The position numbers and the translations under genes are program-made. Source: Pyrinomonadaceae bacterium (GTDB lineage Bacteria > Acidobacteriota > Blastocatellia > Pyrinomonadales > Pyrinomonadaceae). Taken from it: a DNA stretch of 32,025 nucleotides. Below, one piece after another: positions 7,650-15,625 of this stretch. The stretch's first letter is position 1, and each line of letters begins with the position of its first letter. The notes under the pieces were generated by a model. The model made no database searches. It was not told the DNA's origin and saw only the letters and a program-made list of their open reading frames with translations. Location of the stretch: NCBI GenBank assembly GCA_030838445.1, contig JAUZFQ010000273.1, positions 1-32,025 of the forward strand, given 5' to 3'.

Positions 7650-10280
7650 ATGGCAGACGACCGCGAAATCAAAGACCTCGAACGCGCGCTCGAACAGATC
7701 TGGGAGATCGCCGCACGCCTCGGCCTCGACCCGTTCCCCACGCGCTTCGAGATCGTGCCCGCCACCGTGATGTACGAGATCGGCTCTTACGCGCTGCCCG
7801 GCCGCTACTCGCACTGGACGTTCGGCAAGGCTTACCACCGCATGAAGACCATGTACGACTTCGGCCTCTCGAAGATTTACGAAGTGGTCATCAACACCAA
7901 CCCGTCCTACGGCTTCCTCCTGGAAACCAACAGCCCCATCCAGAACAAACTCGTGATGGCGCACGTCCTCGGCCACGTGGACTTCTTCAAGCACAACGCC
8001 TACTTCTCGAAGACCAACCGGCGCATGGTCGAGTCGGTCTCGTCGCACGCGGGGCGGATGAGCGAGTACGAGTTCAAGTACGGGCGCAAGACCGTCGAAG
8101 AGTTTCTCGACGCCGTGCTCTCCATCGAGGAACACATTGACCCGAACTTTTTCATCAGACAAGATCGCCCGCCGCAGACTAAAGAACAGGAACGCGCCGG
8201 GGAGCGCAAGGAAGGCCGCTACGACGACCTCTGGAAGATCGGCGAACCCGTCGCGCCGCCCGCCCCGCCCGCGCGCGAACTCCCGCGCGGCGAACGCCTC
8301 CCCGAAAAAGACCTCCTCTACTACATCATGCGCAACTCGCCCGCCCTCACCGACTGGCAGCGCGACGCGATGGGCATGATCCGCGAAGAGATGGAATACT
8401 TCGTCCCGCAGATGCAGACGAAAACGCTAAACGAAGGATGGGCTTGTGCGACCGGCGACTCGCTGCTGCTCACGGAGGCCGGGTTCGTCCGCTTCGACGA
8501 GTTGTACGAGGCGGGAAGAAAGATTCGCGTCGCGGGCGGCGACGCGGGCGGACTCTACCGCATCAACGATTTTCACCGCGAGCGTTTAGTGCCGACGTTA
8601 CGCATTCGCACCCGCCGCGGGTTGACGATTGAAGGTGCGCTCAAACACCGTCTGATGCTGTCGGACGGGACTTGGACTTACCTGTCTGACATAAAAATCG
8701 GCGACGAGGTGCATGTCGAAGCGGGCAACCGCATCTGGCCGAGCAAGCAGCCCACCCTCACCTTCCGGCCGTCAGCGCCGAGCGCGACGCTGGACACGGT
8801 GGCGGCACAGGCCGGAGTTTCGTCTTGGACGATCCTGCGTCATCTCCGTGGGCGATACACTCTCAAGTCCGCCGAGATCGAGGCCGCTCTGAGCGCGACT
8901 GACTATCGAGCGGGCATGGCGGGGAAAGTGCTCGGCAGCCGCTCGCGGCTCAACGCCCCGCGGCAACTGAGCGATGACCTCGCGTGGCTGCTCGGCTTCT
9001 TCGTCGGCGACGGCAACCGGACGAAGTCGGGGATCTGCCTGACCTGCGGGGACGAGGAGTTGGTGGCGACGCTGGCCGGAATCATCGAACGCGAGTTCGG
9101 GTTGCGGCCTCGCGTCAAGTGGGACGCGACGGAGACGGGCGGGCGTTGGCGCGTCGTCGTGCATTCGCGCGAACTCCTCCGCTGGTTGGAATGCTTCGGG
9201 ATCGATCTGCGCGCGAAATCTCCTGACAAGAGAATACCCGCGCACGTCCTGCGCTCGCCCAAGGCCATCGTCTCCGCGTTCCTGCGCGGCTACTTCGACG
9301 CCGACGCCTACGCCGGGCGAGAGGGCGTGCGTCTTTCTTCGAGCAGCGACGAATTGATCCGCACCGTGCAACTCGTCCTCCTGAACTACGGCATCCTCTC
9401 CACTCAGCGCCCTCAGCGAGACGGCTGCACGCAGCTTGAGATTGCCGGGGCTTCGGCCGCGATCTTCCTGCACGAGATCGGGTTTAGCCTGACACGCAAA
9501 CAGCGCGCGTTGCGCGAGTGTGTCGAGGGGCATCGCTGGTTCAGAAAGGAGCTTGTGAGCGACGCGGTGGTTTCCGTCGAGTATGGCTGCGCGGACGTGT
9601 ACGACATCACGGTTGACACGAAACATGCATACGTCGCCAACGGCTTTGTCAATCACAACTCGTTCTGGCATTCGCGCATCATGCGTGAGCTTGAGTTGAC
9701 GGATACGGAGTCTATCGAGTTCGCCGAACTGCACGCGGGCGTCGTGTCGCCGCACAAGGGGCAGTTGAATCCGTATTATCTGGGGTACAAGATTCTCGAA
9801 GACATCGAGCGGCGTTGGGACAATCCGACGGCGGCGGAGCGCGAGCAGTTCGGGCGCAAGGGCGGTGAGGGGCGCGAGAAGATTTTCGAGGTGCGCGAAC
9901 TCGACAACGACGTGTCGTTCCTGCGCAACTACCTGACCGAAGAGTTGTGCGAGGAGTTGGACTTGTTCGTGTACGAACTGGTGGAGGAAGAGGAGTGGAC
10001 GGTGACGGAGAAGCGTTGGGAGCGCGTGCGCGATCAACTCGTCTCGAACCTGACCAACTTCGGCTTCCCCTACATCGTCGTCGCCGACGGCGACTACAAC
10101 CGCAACCGCGAACTCTATCTCAAGCACCAGTCGGAAGGCGCGGAACTCGACGCCAACTACGCGCGCAAAGTCCTCGAATACGTCTTCCGCCTCTGGGGTC
10201 GCCCCGTCCACCTCGAAACCACCGCCGATGGCGAACCGGTCGTCATGCGCTACAACGGCGAAGAACACGAAGAAGATTGA
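7650..10280 (+). CDS. SpoVR family protein interrupted by an intein
   Basis: An 876-codon reading frame. Without the 405-residue intein (residues 266-670) the host protein is 471 residues, normal for SpoVR/YcgB. The N-extein shows IWEIAARLGLDPFPTRFEIV, then GSYALPGRYSHWTFGKAY and MAHVLGHVDFFKHNAYF. The C-extein resumes with SFWHSRIMRELELTDTESIE, then HAGVVSPHKGQLNPYYLG and NLTNFGFPYIVVADGDYNRN. SpoVR proteins are tied to spore cortex formation in Bacillus and to the PrkA/YeaH complex elsewhere; biochemical activity is not settled. GGAGG lies about 13 bases before the ATG. The insertion splits the conserved NEGWA(S/T)FWH motif, so splicing is probably needed for function. It closes the prkA cluster. 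Confidence 0.93.
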   Translation: MADDREIKDLERALEQIWEIAARLGLDPFPTRFEIVPATVMYEIGSYALPGRYSHWTFGKAYHRMKTMYDFGLSKIYEVVINTNPSYGFLLETNSPIQNKLVMAHVLGHVDFFKHNAYFSKTNRRMVESVSSHAGRMSEYEFKYGRKTVEEFLDAVLSIEEHIDPNFFIRQDRPPQTKEQERAGERKEGRYDDLWKIGEPVAPPAPPARELPRGERLPEKDLLYYIMRNSPALTDWQRDAMGMIREEMEYFVPQMQTKTLNEGWACATGDSLLLTEAGFVRFDELYEAGRKIRVAGGDAGGLYRINDFHRERLVPTLRIRTRRGLTIEGALKHRLMLSDGTWTYLSDIKIGDEVHVEAGNRIWPSKQPTLTFRPSAPSATLDTVAAQAGVSSWTILRHLRGRYTLKSAEIEAALSATDYRAGMAGKVLGSRSRLNAPRQLSDDLAWLLGFFVGDGNRTKSGICLTCGDEELVATLAGIIEREFGLRPRVKWDATETGGRWRVVVHSRELLRWLECFGIDLRAKSPDKRIPAHVLRSPKAIVSAFLRGYFDADAYAGREGVRLSSSSDELIRTVQLVLLNYGILSTQRPQRDGCTQLEIAGASAAIFLHEIGFSLTRKQRALRECVEGHRWFRKELVSDAVVSVEYGCADVYDITVDTKHAYVANGFVNHNSFWHSRIMRELELTDTESIEFAELHAGVVSPHKGQLNPYYLGYKILEDIERRWDNPTAAEREQFGRKGGEGREKIFEVRELDNDVSFLRNYLTEELCEELDLFVYELVEEEEWTVTEKRWERVRDQLVSNLTNFGFPYIVVADGDYNRNRELYLKHQSEGAELDANYARKVLEYVFRLWGRPVHLETTADGEPVVMRYNGEEHEED
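8445..9659 (+). mobile_element. Intein with LAGLIDADG homing endonuclease in SpoVR
   Basis: Exactly 405 codons in frame. Block A opens with Cys1 (CATGDSLLLTEAGFVRFDEL). Block B is GLTIEGALKHRLML with the key His at intein residue 68; the usual Thr three residues before it is Ala. A helix-turn-helix-like insert follows at about 115-150 (TLDTVAAQAGVSSWTILRHL). The first endonuclease motif is LLGFFVGDG (182-190), the second LRGYFDADA (280-288); both catalytic Asp residues (189, 287) are present. The end is VYDITVDTKHAYVANG, then FVNHN, giving the penultimate His404 and terminal Asn405, with Ser as the +1 residue. All splicing residues except the block B Thr are kept, so it should splice, and the endonuclease looks intact. 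Confidence 0.95.
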
Positions 10281-10290
10281 CGGGAGCGGG

Positions 10291-10392
10291 TTTCAAGTTT
10301 CAGGACTGATAGGGTTCAAGTTTCAGGTTTCAAGTTTCAAGTTCAAGACCGAACAAGCTCAGTCTTGAAACTTGAAACCTGAAACTTGAAAC
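10291..10392. repeat. Heptad-repeat hairpin between SpoVR and the ATP-grasp gene
   Basis: The left arm is made of tandem 7-mers of the type TTTCAAG/TTTCAGG (10291-10346). The right arm (10362-10392) is the complement, CTTGAAA/CCTGAAA. The central loop is about 15 bases. The arms pair almost fully with small unit shifts. It starts 11 bases after the SpoVR stop and may end that transcript. Confidence 0.9.
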
Positions 10393-10458
10393 TATAGTTT
10401 GCCCGTTTCGCCGGAACTGTTAGGATGTGCGCCGCAGGAAAGGAGGGGGCGAAAGAGC

Positions 10459-11883
10459 GTGGACGAATCACAGAGCGAGGCCGCCGCTGCAAACTCCGGC
10501 GGTACGACGGGCTTAGGCCAGAGCCGCGGGTTGATCAAGGACGCCGTGCTGGACAGGGTGAGCGAGGCGGCGAACGTCGCGCAGTTCGTGAGCTTCGACC
10601 CGGAAGCGCGGCAGCGTTACGCGCGCATCCACGAGCACGAGCCGAACCACACCTTCGAGAGCGTCGAGCGCGCGGTCGAGACGTTGCTCGCCGCCTCGCC
10701 TGACAGTTCCGTCAACGTCCGCAGTTTCACCCCGGAGAATCCCAAGAGCCGCGAATTCATCTACGGCCTGCGCACGGTGGAAGAGGCCGTGGCGGGCGTC
10801 CGGCGTTTGGCGGCGGAAGGCTTGTACACCATCGTCAACGAGACGGTGAACGTGAACGACGGCGGGGTGTCGGGCGTCGCGCTCGGCGACGTGATCGAAG
10901 TCGCGCCGGGCGACACGCCGCGCGCCGTGGAGAAGCCTGGGACGGTCTCCTTCGCGCGCGACATGGGCTTGCGCCTGCTGGAAAAAGTTTATCACTTCCG
11001 CCCCGCGCTGGATTTCGCGCCCGACCTCCGCGTCGAATTCAGCATCCACCCGATCCGGCGTGGCTTCAGGATGCAGCATACGATTGTCTGGGAACTCGAA
11101 CAGGTCGGTCTCACGCACTCGACGGCCGAGACGCGTTGGCCGAACAAGTTCAGTCGCTTCGTCGGCGACAAAGCCTTCGGGTTGTTGGTCGCGGACATGC
11201 TGGGGCTGCCCGTCCCGCAGACGACCGTCTTCGCGCGCCACCTGCCGCCCTTCACCTTCGGCCGCGCGACCGGCACGGGCGAGACCTGGATTCGCACTTG
11301 CCCCGTCGTGCAAGACCCCGGCCACTACACGACGCAGCGCGGCTGGCTCGACCCCTTCAAACTCATGCACGAAGAAGACCCCGAAGCGACCAACATCGCC
11401 TCCGTCCTCGCGCAGGAGGGCGTGGACGCGGCCTTCTCCGGTTCACTCATCGTGCAGGCCGACGGCGAAGCCAAGATCGAAGGGACGCGCGGTTACGGCG
11501 ACAAGTTCATGCTCGGACAAGTTGACCTCGCCGTGCTGCCCGAAGAGACGCTCGCGGAAGTGACGCGGCTGTACGAGGAGGCGACGCGCCATCTGGGGGC
11601 GGTGCGGATGGAGTGGGTCTACGGCAAGGACGGGCGGACGTGGATCGTGCAGCTTCATCGCGGACAGACTTCCAGTCAGGGTTCGATCATCCACAAGGGC
11701 GAGGCCGCCGTGTACCACCGCTTCGACGTGCGCGAAGGCATAGACGAACTACGCAAGTTGATCGCCGCGGTCGAGGGGCGCGGCGAGGGCATCATCCTCG
11801 TCGGTCAGGTGGGCGTCACCAGCCACCTCGGCGACCTGCTGCGTAAAGCACAGATTCCTTCGCGGGTCGAACAGTCGCTCTGA
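10459..11883 (+). CDS. PEP-synthase-like ATP-grasp protein with a swivel-domain remnant
   Basis: A 474-residue protein, distant from characterised families. Several stretches resemble pyruvate phosphate dikinase/PEP synthase. NVRSFTPENPKSREF recalls the VRSSA..E..SFAG nucleotide-binding start. YTIVNETVNVNDGGVSGVAL and the GDTPRAVEKPG that follows recall the central ATP-grasp strand. VRMEWVYGKDGRTWIVQLHRGQ recalls the EW...g.lyivQ.RP end. The last residues, VGVTSHLGDLLRKAQIPS, resemble the phosphohistidine swivel motif (G.TSH.a..ar..giP), but the protein ends there, so a full swivel domain is not present. The GTG at 10459 is chosen because AGGAGG lies 12 bases before it. Substrate and product are unknown. 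It may act with the downstream DUF4406-like protein. Confidence 0.6.
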   Translation: MDESQSEAAAANSGGTTGLGQSRGLIKDAVLDRVSEAANVAQFVSFDPEARQRYARIHEHEPNHTFESVERAVETLLAASPDSSVNVRSFTPENPKSREFIYGLRTVEEAVAGVRRLAAEGLYTIVNETVNVNDGGVSGVALGDVIEVAPGDTPRAVEKPGTVSFARDMGLRLLEKVYHFRPALDFAPDLRVEFSIHPIRRGFRMQHTIVWELEQVGLTHSTAETRWPNKFSRFVGDKAFGLLVADMLGLPVPQTTVFARHLPPFTFGRATGTGETWIRTCPVVQDPGHYTTQRGWLDPFKLMHEEDPEATNIASVLAQEGVDAAFSGSLIVQADGEAKIEGTRGYGDKFMLGQVDLAVLPEETLAEVTRLYEEATRHLGAVRMEWVYGKDGRTWIVQLHRGQTSSQGSIIHKGEAAVYHRFDVREGIDELRKLIAAVEGRGEGIILVGQVGVTSHLGDLLRKAQIPSRVEQSL

Positions 11884-11974
11884 TGCGCGCCGCCGTCGTC
11901 GCTGTCGCCGTCATCAAGTTAAGATCGAGTTCGCACGCCAACTAAAGATCAAGTTCGTAATTAAACTCAGGGTC

Positions 11975-11988
11975 GGCCGCACGCGGCC
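11975..11988. other. Small GC hairpin between the ATP-grasp and DUF4406-like genes
   Basis: GGCCGC-AC-GCGGCC, a short perfect inverted repeat 33 bases before the DUF4406-like start. It is not followed by a T run, so a terminator role is doubtful. The surrounding 11884-12020 has no gene. Confidence 0.35.
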
Positions 11989-12020
11989 AAAGAGCCTCTC
12001 GTTTCGGGGAACATAATTGA

Positions 12021-12671
12021 ATGGATGCGCTCTACTACGGGACGCCGGATTTCGCCGTCGCCGAATTTCAACACCGCAGCGTGTTGGACGAAATCAAAAT
12101 GTTGATGACCGCCTTCGACTGCGTGTTCGCGGACAACTCCGCCATCTATTGCAGCGGCGACGTGACGACGGGCAAACAGTTTTACCGGATTCTCAGGGAG
12201 CACGAGGTGTCGTCCGGCGCGGAGTTGAAAGTTAAACTCGGCGCGGCCGCCTGCAAAGAGTTGATAAACGATCTGATACGGAGAAACATCGAGCGCGGAA
12301 TCGCGTTCGCGGAGAACGTGCGGCAGCGCGGGCACACCAACCTCATCAACCCTGGCCCGCTCGTCGCGCCCGACTTCGATCAGCAGCACTACCTCTACCT
12401 GTGGGAATGGGTCATCATCCGCAAGGCTAGCGAGGCGCAGTTCAACGAGGACTGGGAGTACAGCAACGGCTGCACGCTCGAATACGCCATCGCCACCAAA
12501 AAGGGCATCTCGCGGCGCGATCATCTGGGGCGCGTTTTGGAGTTGCCGGAGGCCTCTGTGAAGGTCGAGCGCGCGTTGGCCGAGTTGAAGCATGAAGGAA
12601 TGCGGACGGAGGCGCTCGAACTCAACCTGTCCCGCCTGAAAGAACTCTCCGCGACGGGCGCATCGCGTTAA
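12021..12671 (+). CDS. Nucleoside deoxyribosyltransferase-like (DUF4406-like) protein
   Basis: A 216-residue protein with a weak but ordered match to the nucleoside 2-deoxyribosyltransferase/DUF4406 fold. IYCSGDVTTGKQFYRIL is near the N-terminal nucleotide-binding strand, HTNLINPGPLVAPDFDQQHY matches the 'vinP' element, and FNEDWEYSNGCTLEYAIATKKGI matches the WedS.Ga..E...A...gi helix whose Glu is catalytic in the transferases. The last 50 residues are helical and unassigned. It starts 137 bases after the ATP-grasp gene on the same strand. A weak GGGGA lies about 10 bases before the ATG. A nucleoside- or nucleotide-processing role is inferred; no experiment-level assignment is possible here. 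Confidence 0.5.
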   Translation: MDALYYGTPDFAVAEFQHRSVLDEIKMLMTAFDCVFADNSAIYCSGDVTTGKQFYRILREHEVSSGAELKVKLGAAACKELINDLIRRNIERGIAFAENVRQRGHTNLINPGPLVAPDFDQQHYLYLWEWVIIRKASEAQFNEDWEYSNGCTLEYAIATKKGISRRDHLGRVLELPEASVKVERALAELKHEGMRTEALELNLSRLKELSATGASR

Positions 12672-13030
12672 GCGCGACCTCAATCCGCGCGTCGCCCATG
12701 TCGCGCAAAATCCCTCTGGACACGCGCACGCGAACTAAAGTATAAGCCACGTGCATTTCTCACGACGTTCGCCGGTCGCTCTTTGCTCGAACGTTTTTCC
12801 GTGAGACGCTGCCCCGCCCGAGCCGCACCAACTTTCCGGGGAAGCATCGCCAACTATCTTTTCCATTTGAGAATTCGCCGCCGAGAGTCGCGGCGCAATT
12901 CTCACCGACCGGCATCAGTCGCGCCGCCGGAAGTTTTCTCAAACTACGTCCGTCAGTCGTCGTTGTCAGGCGGCGCGGGCTGAAACGAAAAGCGGGCGAC
13001 GACCATTAGCGTGTAGGAGGCCACAGCCGT
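12672..13030. other. 359-base gap with a strong hairpin
   Basis: No credible gene. TATAAG at 12741-12746 is a possible -10. A hairpin at 12869-12903 has stem GAGAATT+CGCCGC pairing with GCGGCG+AATTCTC, 13 pairs with one bulged C and an eight-base loop. AGGAGG, about 10 bases before the next start, is its ribosome site. The hairpin lies about 130 bases upstream of that start, so it would be in the leader RNA. Confidence 0.5.
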
Positions 13031-14944
13031 ATGGCGAGTAACAGAGAAAAAGCCGAGAGCAATTGGGAACTCGACCGGAACGCCATCATTGACGACCGGA
13101 AGGTGATGATTTTCTTCCTCTCCTTCATCGCCTCGATGCTGATTCTGGTGACGGGCTTACTGAGCGAAGGCACGGTGACGCTGCTCTTCCTGATCCCCTT
13201 CCTCATTTTTCTCGTCGCCGTGTTGGTGCTCGTCAGGCAGCCGTTGTTCGAGAGGTGGAAGGGTCAGGAAAAGAAGTTACTGCAATCGCGCTGGGGGACG
13301 CTCGGCGTGGCCGTGCTCGGCTTCGGCTTCGGCGCGCTGGTTCATAACCGGCGCGGGTGGTTTCATTCGCTGTGGGCGCAACTGAAGAGGCTCGACACGT
13401 CCGAAGAGTGGGTGTTGGTCAGCCTGTTTCTGCTCGGCGTGATGCTGGGTTTCTTCGTCGTCCGCAACTGGTCTAAGAATCAACAGGAGTTTATCGGCAG
13501 TCTCACGGCCGCCCTCGGCGCGGCCTTCCTCGCGACGATTGTGGGGACGCTGGCGGGCAACCAGCAGGCGACGACGGCCGAGCCGAAGCAACAGACTTTG
13601 ACGGCCGAAATCTCAACCGCCGCGACGCCCGCCCCAACCGCCGCGACAACAACAACGACACCGCCCGCGCAGCCCGCCACCGCCGCCGCCGCTGCCACCA
13701 GACCGACTGCCACTCCGACGCCCGCCATCGTGAGAGCCACGGCGACGACCACTCCGGCCAACGCCAACACGCCGCCCAACCCGCTCATCCCGGTGCGGAC
13801 GTTCGCGTTCTACGCCCTCGGCTTTTCCCTCTCCGGCGTGTTGAACCTGATCGCCTTCTCGCTGCTCGTCGCCAACTACAGCCGCACGCAGTCGCGCACG
13901 AGTCGCTCGGTCATCGAGTTCCTCTACGGGAGCGATAAGGCGCAGGTCATTGACGGGTATTTCCTCAAAAGTTTCGTGGCCGACCCGAACTACGCCAAAG
14001 TCAATCTGGTCGCCGCGCTGACCGCGTACCGCGACCTCGTCGGGAGGCATATCGCGGGCGCGATGAACCGCCGCAGAAACTCGCAGGCCGGAGTTACTTC
14101 GCCCCCTGCCTCCCCGCCCGCTTCCCCGCCGTCTTGTTCGGACGACGTGTCGGGGCCGTTCGACTACTACGAACTAATCGCGCTGAGGAGCTTGCCGCGG
14201 GGCGATGAGGAATTATTGTCGCCGCCCAATGTCCCTCAAAACGCTTACGAAATTGTCTACCGGAGACTGAAGGGGGGCAGGGAGGGTGAGACGATGGAGC
14301 CGATCACGGCGGAGATGTTCCGCGTCGGGATTTCAATGAGGTGGCAGGACAAGATCGAGTACGTGGTGACGGACGGGGAGTACCAGCAATCTTTCCCCTA
14401 CTACGGCAGCGTGGCCGGGATGGCTCTGCTGGTCAAAAGACCAATTGTGATGCAACTGGATAAGTATAAGAAATTCCGCAGCGACGCATACCCGGAGGGT
14501 AAGACGCCCAGTCAAGCGAGTCAGCCGCGCGGCCTGTCTGGCATTGATTACCTCTCATACATCGTTATCCCGATGACGAGCAGCTTCGGCAAGCCGAATG
14601 AGGAATCGCTCGGCGTCCTGCACATCAGTACGAAACTTTTCGCCTATCCGAAAGATCACCGTCCCGAAGGCGCGTGCCGTGAGGCGGGCACGGACTCCGA
14701 ACCCGAAATTTTCCGCATCCTCGTCACCAACGACGATCCAAAGAAATTGGAGGAGTTGTTGGTCAAGCGGCTGGATGAGTTTGAAGGTTATGCCTGCAAC
14801 CTGTACCGGCAAGACGATCCGATTGTCAAAGCTCTCGAAAAAATGAAAGACGTCATCATCCCCCTGCTGGAGTTGTACAAGAAGTGCCGCACCGGGGCGA
14901 TGAATCAAACGACCACGACCACAACCACCAACACGGCCGTCTAG
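13031..14944 (+). CDS. Polytopic membrane protein with cytoplasmic GAF-like domain
   Basis: A 637-residue protein, family not recognised. Hydrophobic segments lie at about 26-45, 48-68, 90-107, 125-146 and 155-178. A long Ala/Thr/Pro-rich linker follows (about 180-258), then another membrane segment (VRTFAFYALGFSLSGVLNLI, about 260-285). The rest is soluble. Around residues 440-540, VAGMALLVKRPIVMQL and LSYIVIPMTSSFG, then ESLGVLHISTKLF, follow the order of a GAF sensory domain. The tail ends in a Thr run. AGGAGG lies 10 bases before the ATG. It could be a small-molecule sensor at the membrane. It follows the ATP-grasp and DUF4406-like genes but is 359 bases away, so operon membership is uncertain. 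Confidence 0.6.
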   Translation: MASNREKAESNWELDRNAIIDDRKVMIFFLSFIASMLILVTGLLSEGTVTLLFLIPFLIFLVAVLVLVRQPLFERWKGQEKKLLQSRWGTLGVAVLGFGFGALVHNRRGWFHSLWAQLKRLDTSEEWVLVSLFLLGVMLGFFVVRNWSKNQQEFIGSLTAALGAAFLATIVGTLAGNQQATTAEPKQQTLTAEISTAATPAPTAATTTTTPPAQPATAAAAATRPTATPTPAIVRATATTTPANANTPPNPLIPVRTFAFYALGFSLSGVLNLIAFSLLVANYSRTQSRTSRSVIEFLYGSDKAQVIDGYFLKSFVADPNYAKVNLVAALTAYRDLVGRHIAGAMNRRRNSQAGVTSPPASPPASPPSCSDDVSGPFDYYELIALRSLPRGDEELLSPPNVPQNAYEIVYRRLKGGREGETMEPITAEMFRVGISMRWQDKIEYVVTDGEYQQSFPYYGSVAGMALLVKRPIVMQLDKYKKFRSDAYPEGKTPSQASQPRGLSGIDYLSYIVIPMTSSFGKPNEESLGVLHISTKLFAYPKDHRPEGACREAGTDSEPEIFRILVTNDDPKKLEELLVKRLDEFEGYACNLYRQDDPIVKALEKMKDVIIPLLELYKKCRTGAMNQTTTTTTTNTAV

Positions 14945-14976
14945 TCAGGCGCGCCGGGTAAGTGGAGGCCGACCAT

Positions 14977-15477
14977 TCAACGGTTGAGACGCCAGATTGC
15001 CAGATTGAGGAAGCCCGCGAAAGTGACCCACATCAGGTAAGGCCACATCAGCCACCCTGCGGCGTGCAAGACGCGCCAGAAGGAGAGCATCGTTGCGAAG
15101 ATGGCCGCCCAGAGGAAAAAGATTTCGACGAGCGCGAGGTCGGGTCGCCGCCAGCCGAAGAAGACGATTGACCAGAGTGCGTTGAGGACGAGTTGGACGG
15201 CGAAGAGCGTGATCGCCAAACTCGCCGCCGCAAAACCGCGCTCGCGCCAGACGAGCCACACCGCGATTGCCATCGCAAGATAGAGCAGCGTCCAGACGGG
15301 GCCGAAGAGCCACGCGGGCGGAGTCCACGCGGGCTTCTGGAGCGAGGCATACCAGGTGGGGATCGCCGGAGTGGTGTAGAGTGAGCCGATGCCTGCGGCG
15401 GCGAAGCAGGCGGCGACGGCGCACGCCAGACCGATCCATTGCGACGCGCCCTGCGGCAAGTAAGTTGACGTGTTCAT
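14977..15477 (-). CDS. tspO: TspO/MBR family membrane protein
   Basis: A 166-residue five-helix TspO protein (translocator/tryptophan-rich sensory protein), which binds porphyrins and related ligands in the membrane. Signatures are the loop YASLQKPAWTPPAWLFGPVW, then TLLYLAMAIAVWLVW, and NALWSIVFFGWRRPDLALVE. Length and Trp content match the family. It is convergent with the GAF-like membrane gene, with 32 bases between stops. The region upstream of its start carries a 23-base direct duplication. Confidence 0.92.
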   Translation of the reverse strand: MNTSTYLPQGASQWIGLACAVAACFAAAGIGSLYTTPAIPTWYASLQKPAWTPPAWLFGPVWTLLYLAMAIAVWLVWRERGFAAASLAITLFAVQLVLNALWSIVFFGWRRPDLALVEIFFLWAAIFATMLSFWRVLHAAGWLMWPYLMWVTFAGFLNLAIWRLNR

Positions 15478-15485
15478 CTTGACGG

Positions 15486-15531
15486 CAAGTAGTTTGAAGC
15501 GTTCATCTCAAGTAGTTTGAAGCGTTCACCT
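15486..15531. repeat. 23-bp tandem duplication upstream of tspO
   Basis: Two adjacent copies of a 23-base unit beginning CAAGTAGTTTGAAGCGTTCA, at 15486-15508 and 15509-15531, with one mismatch. They lie 9 bases upstream of the tspO start, so they may be a duplicated operator or a recent slippage event. Confidence 0.85.
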
Positions 15532-15625
15532 GTTGACCGTCTCAATCGTCGCGCGAATTGTTCGCGGGGAGATGAGCCGGGTCTAACTTTTTTGTGCGGA
15601 GCAGCGGAGCGAGGGCAAGAACTGG

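Noticed and set aside
8445-9659. Assembly error or gene fusion as the explanation for the long SpoVR
   Set aside because: The insert is an exact codon multiple, starts with Cys, ends with His-Asn then Ser, and carries ordered intein blocks.
12783-12983. A 66-codon plus-strand frame in the gap before the GAF-membrane gene
   Set aside because: Arg-rich, no ribosome site, crosses the hairpin; no sign of coding.
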